Below are positions 1 through 6,000 of a stretch of 7,746 nucleotides of DNA, in pieces. Below the pieces are notes generated by a model. That model ran no database searches, was not told the DNA's origin, and was given only the letters and a program-made list of their open reading frames with translations. The DNA comes from JAGOBP01 sp046328575 (lineage in GTDB: Bacteria; Chloroflexota; Anaerolineae; Fen-1058): assembly GCA_046328575.1 (NCBI GenBank), contig JAXLWI010000113.1, positions 1 through 7,746 of the forward strand. The letters run 5' to 3'. The position numbers and the translations under genes were made by a program. Each line of letters begins with the position of its first letter. Position 1 is the stretch's first letter.

Positions 1-54
1 GTCGCCGAGGGAAAGATCGGCTGGCGGCAAAGTCCATTGGTTCAGCGTATGCAT
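1..54 (-). CDS. Start of a probable Sfp/HetI-type 4'-phosphopantetheinyl transferase (partial, runs off left edge)
   Basis: An open frame starts at ATG 54-52 and stays open to base 1, giving MHTLNQWTLPPADLSLGD. The pattern of a Trp, a short hydrophobic-Pro stretch, then an L-x-L-x-x-D turn resembles the N-termini of HetI-like phosphopantetheinyl transferases as I remember them, in which W-x-x-P-P-x-x-L-x-L precedes a D-E-V-H-[LV]-W segment. Such enzymes transfer the phosphopantetheine arm of CoA to the conserved Ser of carrier domains. Only 7 bp separate this ATG from the synthetase stop, so the two genes are probably cotranscribed, and an activating enzyme fits next to a synthetase with two T domains. 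The ribosome site is weak (GAGACGGG just before the ATG, overlapping the upstream stop), which suggests translational coupling. A second ATG at 37-35 is in another frame and gives no recognisable start. The identity rests on 18 residues plus context; that a coding start lies here is more certain than its function. Confidence 0.55.
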   Translation of the reverse strand, partial: MHTLNQWTLPPADLSLGD

Positions 55-61
55 GCCCGTC

Positions 62-3000
62 TCAAATCAACGCGGCTTTGAGTTGCTCGGCCAGCGATTC
101 GACGTAGGGTACTTCGAGGATGTTGTTGTGCCCGCCTTCGATCATCTTGATCTCGACGCCGCCGCGCGCCAGACGCCCCCACCCCATTTGCGGATCAGAC
201 GCGCGGAACAGTGACATGCCGCGCACACGGAACAACATGACACGACCATCGAACGGGCGCGGCGTGTAGTCTTGCATCGCTCGCAGATGAACTTCAATCA
301 GTTTGCGGTGAATCTCCGGGATACGGGAGACATCGGGCACATAGTCTTCCACACGAATGGCGGCTGGATGGCCGGGCCGATGAGTAAGTCGGCGTGCTCC
401 ACCGGTCAGTTTCATACGGACTCGCGTGAAGACCTGCTGCCGACCAAGCGCCAAATAGTCGCGCAGCCAGTATGGCATATTCTGCGCAAAGCTGAGCATC
501 GCACCGGGTAAGGCCCACAGGCGATGCGCGCCGGATCGAGTTGGCGCGTACCCTTCCATGATAGCGACCAGCGCAACTTCTTCGCCACGTTCGCGCAACT
601 GACGCGCCATTTCATACGCAACAACGCCACCGAAACAATAACCGCCGATTTGGTACGGACCATGCGGTTGGATCGTCTGTAAGGCCTTCACGTAGTGCTC
701 GGCCATCGTCTCGATGTGCGTATGCGGCAGCGCACCGCCATCCATCCCGCGCGCCTGCAGACCATAAAATGGCCGATCGGGGCCTAATTGCCGCGCCAAT
801 TCGCCGTAATCGATCACGCCGCCGCCAAAGCCATGAACGCAGAAAAATGGAACGCGTGTGCCTTGCGGTTGAATCGCCACCAGCGTCGACCAGTGATTGG
901 ACCAGCCCGAGGTGCACAGCACAGCTGCCAGTTGTGCAATAGTGGGCGACTGGAACAGTGTAGTCAACGGCGGACGCTGGCCAAAGATATCTTCGATCCG
1001 CGCAAAGAGTTCGATCGCCAACAACGAGTGCCCACCCAGCTCGAAGAAATTGCTATGCACGCCGATCGGTTTGAGATGCAAGACTTCTTCCCAAATCGTG
1101 GCAAGCTGCCGTTCCGTCAAATCACGCGGCGCGACGTAAGCGGCGGTGGTCGTCAGCGCGCCGCGCTCCGGCTGTGGCAACGCCCGTCGATCAACTTTGC
1201 CGCTCGGCGTCAACGGCAAAGCCTCCAGCATGACATATGCCGCGGGCTGAGCTTGTTCAGACAGATGACCTTTCACAAAGTCACGCAAGACCACCGGGGT
1301 CACGACGGCATCCCGCGGCACAACGTAGGCGACAAGCTGCTGATCGCCAGGAATGTCTTCTCGCGCTACGACCACGGCCTGTTCAACACCCCTGTGCTGC
1401 TTGAGCACCGCTTCCACTTCGCCCAGCTCAACCCGCACGCCACGGACTTTCACTTGCTGGTCGGCCCGCCCCAAATATTCCAAGACGCCATCCGCGCGGA
1501 AGCGACCCAAATCGCCCGTGCGATACAACCGGCGCGTGAGTGACTCGTTAAATGGATCGGCGATGAACTTTTCGTTCGTGAGATCGGGTCGATTATGATA
1601 GCCGCGCGCTACGCCTTCGCCGCCGATGACGATCTCGCCGGTAACGCCGATCGGTACCAGCTGCTGCCTAGCATCCAACACGTAGACCTGCGTGTTGGCA
1701 ATCGGCCGCCCGATCGGCACACTGCGCAAGGCTGGATCGAATTTGACTTCGTAGTACGTGGAATCAGCCGCCACTTCTGACGACCCATACAAATTGATCA
1801 AGGTCGCGTCAGGTAACACTTGCCAAAAGCGCTGCGCCAGATCGAGCGGCAACGTTTCGCCGCTGGAAATCCAATATTTCAAATGCGGCAGACGATGCTG
1901 CAGATCATCATGCGCGAACAGCAGGATACGCAACAACGAAGGCACCAACACCAGACGCGTCACTTTGTGATCGGCCAACAGTTGCACCAAGCGCCGATCG
2001 TCCTTCAACACTTCGTCGGGCACCAGTACCAGCGGCACACCGGCCAACAGCGGACCAAAGATCTCCCACACCGAATCGACGAAACTCAAATAGGTTTTCT
2101 GCACACAGACTTCATCAGCCGCAAATGGATAAGTCTGCCACATCCAGTTGAAGCGATTCAGCGCGCTCCAATGGCGACCCAGCACGCCTTTGGGTGTACC
2201 GGTTGAGCCGGACGTGTACATGAGGTAGGCCAGCGGATCGGGCGGTAGCGGCACGCTGCCGCGATCGATCGGCTGGCGCGCAAACGCTTCGGCATCGGTA
2301 TCCACACAGACGGCCTGCGTCTGATTGCCGCGATAACGATCGGCGATTTCACGCCGTGTGAGCCAGATCGGCGCGCGCGAGTCCTGCAGCATAAACACGA
2401 GCCGTTCGGGTGGCGCCGCCGGATCGATCGGTACGTAGATGCCCCCCGCCTTGAGAATGCCCAACAGTCCGGCGATCAAATCGAACGAGCGCGGCAAACT
2501 AATCGCGACCGGCATGCCCGCACCCACGCCTTGCCAGCGCAGATGATGGGCGACTTGGTTAGCACGCGCTTCCAAATCACGATAGGTCACATGCTGAGCA
2601 CCGTCAATCAGCGCGACCGCGTCCGGTGTCCGATCGGCTTGGCGCTCAAACGCAGCGTGTAGTGTCGTCCGCTCATAATCAAGCGCGGTATCATTCCAGC
2701 CGCTCAGCACGCGCTGCCGTTCGGATTCAGGTAATAACGGCAGGGTCGCAATGGGCCGATCGGGATCGGCAATGATGCCGCGCAGCAACGTCTCAAATTC
2801 AGCCAACATCCGCTCGATGGTGTCGTCCACAAACAGATCGAGACTGTACTCAAGTGTGATCGTCTGCATCGCTTTGATCGTCGAGACCGTCAATGTCAGA
2901 TCGAACTGCGCCCCTTGCCGATCAAGTTCAAACGGCGTCACCGTCAGACCTGGCAACTCAAACGTCGGCATCGGCACATTGATGACGTTGAACATCACCT

Positions 3001-6000
3001 GGAACAGCGGCGAACGGCTAGTGTCGCGATCCGTCTGAAGTTCCATCACCAACTTGGCAAACGACAAGTCTTGATGTGCGTAAGCTTGCAGCGCCACATC
3101 GCGTGTACGCGCCAACACCTCACGAAACGTCGGCGAGCCGCCTAGATCGGCCCGCAGCACGAGAGTATTCACAAAGGTGCCGATCAGATTTTCGGCGGCC
3201 AACCACTGCCGATTGGCAATCGGTACCCCCACGGCCAAATCCGTCTGTGCGGTATATCGCGACAGCAGAGTTTGAAACGCCGCCAGCAGCGTCATGAACA
3301 CGGTTGTGCCAGACTCACGACTCAACGTCGTCAAAGCCACCAACACATCATCAGCCAGCGGCATCGACTTCAACCCACCACGATACGATGGCAACGGTGG
3401 GCGCGGATGATCGGTGGGCAGTTCCAAAGCTGGCACATTCGCCAGTTGAGTGCGCCAATACGCCAATTGGCGTTCCAGTTCGTCGCCTTGCAACCACTGG
3501 CGCTGCCACGCCGCAAAGTCAACACACTGCACGGGCAAGTCGGGCAACATCGGTTCTTCGCCGCGCACATAGGCGGCATACAAGGCGATGAATTCGCGAA
3601 TCGCCACGCCATTGGACCAGGCATCAGTCACAATGTGATGCATCGTTACGAGATTGGCGTAATCCTCATCGGTCAGTTGGACGACGCAGACACGCATCAA
3701 CGGACCGTTTTTCAGATCGAACGGGCGGCTCGCTTCATCAAGCGCGAGCTGTTGGAGGCGCGCCTCGCGTTCGGCGGGCGGCAACGAGCGCAGATCGATC
3801 AACGGCACGTCAAGCGTCAATGCCGGCGCAATGATCTGCACCGGCCGACCATCGAGCGTGTCGAACGTCGTGCGTAATACTTCATGCCGTTGCACCAGCG
3901 CCTGGTAACTGCGCTTTAACGCAGCCAAGTTCAACTGGCCCTTCAAGCGCATCGCCCCGCTGACGTTGTATGCCGAATTGCCCGGCGACAATTGATCGAT
4001 GAACCATAACCGCTCTTGCGAAAATGACAGCGGCAGCGGTTGAGAGCGATCGATGCGCGTTATCGGTGGTGCAGTGAGCGTCGTGCCGCGCCGCTCTTCT
4101 ATTTGCGCGGCTAGTTCGGCGACGGTTGGCGCTTCAAACACCGCCCGCAACGGCAGATCGATTTGGACGGCATCGCGCAGCCGCGCAACGACTTGTGTCG
4201 CCAATAGTGAATGGCCACCCAATTCAAAAAAGTTATCGTGCACGCCGACAACGTCCACGCCCAACACTTCGGCCCACACTTCGGCGACTAACGCCTCGAT
4301 CGGAGTGCGCGCCACGACGAACTCATTGATCGCCGAGCGCGCGGTGGTCGGCTGCGGAAGCGCGCGCCGATCGACCTTACCGTTCGGCAGTAACGGCAGC
4401 ACATCGAGTGACGTGAAGGTTGTCGGCAACATGAAGTCGGGCAGCTGCGTCTTGAGGAAAGCGCGCAACTCGCGGGCCAGCGGCGCAGGCCATTCTATAG
4501 GCACGATGTACGCAGCCAGTTGTGCGCCACCGGCCGACGGCCAACTGGTGACTGCCGCGGCACGCAGTGCTACGTGCCGCGCAAGCACGGCTTCGACTTC
4601 GCCCAGTTCGACGCGCTGTCCACGGATGTTGACTTGCTGATCGATTCGGCCTAGAAATTCAAGGTTGCCGTCCGCTCGATAGCGAACCAGATCGCCGGTG
4701 CGATAGAGCCGATCCTCGCCGAATGGATTGACGCTGAACTTTTCGGCGGTCATCTCCGGCCGATTGAGATAGCCGCGCCCAACGCCCTGCCCGCCGATAT
4801 AGAGTTCGCCGCGCACACCGATCGGCACAGGCTGTCGATGTTCATCCAGCACATACAATGTAACGCCGGGGATTGCACGTCCGATCGGCACCGATTGACC
4901 GAGCGGTTGTCCATCGCACCGATAGACGCTGCACCATACCGTCGCTTCAGTCGGTCCGTATTCGTTGAACAAGCGTGCGTTCGGCACACACGCCGTGTGC
5001 TGATCGATCAACGCAAGCGGACATGCCTCGCCGCCGACGATGACGGTCTCCAACGACGTCAGTTGCGAAGGCTGAGCGTGGTCCAGTACAGCCATGTACA
5101 ACGACGGCAAACTAATCCAATGCGAGGGCCGGCACTGTGAAATCTGTTGCACCAGCATAGCGGGATCACGTTCGGTACCGGGCGCAGGCAGATACAACGT
5201 ACCGCCGTCGCATAGCGTCCAGAAGATGCTGGCCACGGAACTATCAAAGGCAACGGGCGAGACCAGTACCAGACCGCGCACGCCTTGCTCATAAACCTCA
5301 CACCGCGCTTGCGTGGAATGCACAAGGTTGTGATGGGTGATCTGCGCACCTTTAGGCTGTCCCGTTGAGCCAGAGGTGTAAATCACGTAAGCCAGCTGAT
5401 CGCCACGCAGATCGATTACCGGGTTATGCGTTGGCTGGGTCGCGATCTGCGGCCAATCACGATCCAGACACACCTGCTCGACGTCACTCCTGCTCAGACA
5501 TGCCAAAACTTCGGAATGTGTCAACAGCAATGCCGCATTCGAATCGGCCAGCATGAAGGCCTGTCGCTCGGCGGGATATTGTGGATCGATCGGTACGTAG
5601 GCCGCGCCAGCCTTCAACACACCTAGCACCGCAACGATCAGCTCGACGCTGCGCTCCAACGCTACGCCGATCGACGTATCCGCCTGCACGCCGCGAGAGA
5701 GCAAGTGATGGGCCAGTTGGTTAGCGCGCTGATTCAACTCGGCGTAGGTCAGTTGAACGCGATCGCTTTGCACCGCAATCGCGTCCGGAGTGCGGACGAC
5801 CTGCGCCTCAAGCCACTGTGGCAGTGCTTCATATTCGAGTGGGCGTGGCACCGAGTTCCAATCGGTGAGGACTTGTTGCAATTCGTTCGTCGTCAATAGC
5901 GACAAGATAGAGACAGGCCGATCGGGATTAGTAACCAAACCGTCTAACAACACCCGATAATTTTGCAGCAACCGCTCGATCGTCGTTGAATCAAAGAGGC

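Noticed and set aside
788..1543. A 251-codon plus-strand open frame opposite the TE, T2 and A2 region.
   Set aside because: It is antisense to intact conserved NRPS domains. Its protein is rich in Arg, His and Gln, typical of a shadow frame in a G+C-rich gene, and has no known motif.
3620..3637. C2 as a heterocyclization domain.
   Set aside because: The motif is HHxxxD-A, with both His present, not the DxxxxD motif of Cy domains.
3272..3877. A 201-codon plus-strand open frame opposite C2.
   Set aside because: Same reasoning: it is the reverse-frame shadow of C2, whose catalytic motif lies on the other strand at 3620-3637.
5759..5766. GCGATCGC, the cyanobacterial HIP1 octamer, as proof of a cyanobacterial host.
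   Set aside because: Only one exact HIP1 site was found by eye; the enriched word is CGATCG/CCGATCGG, so the taxonomic inference is not safe.
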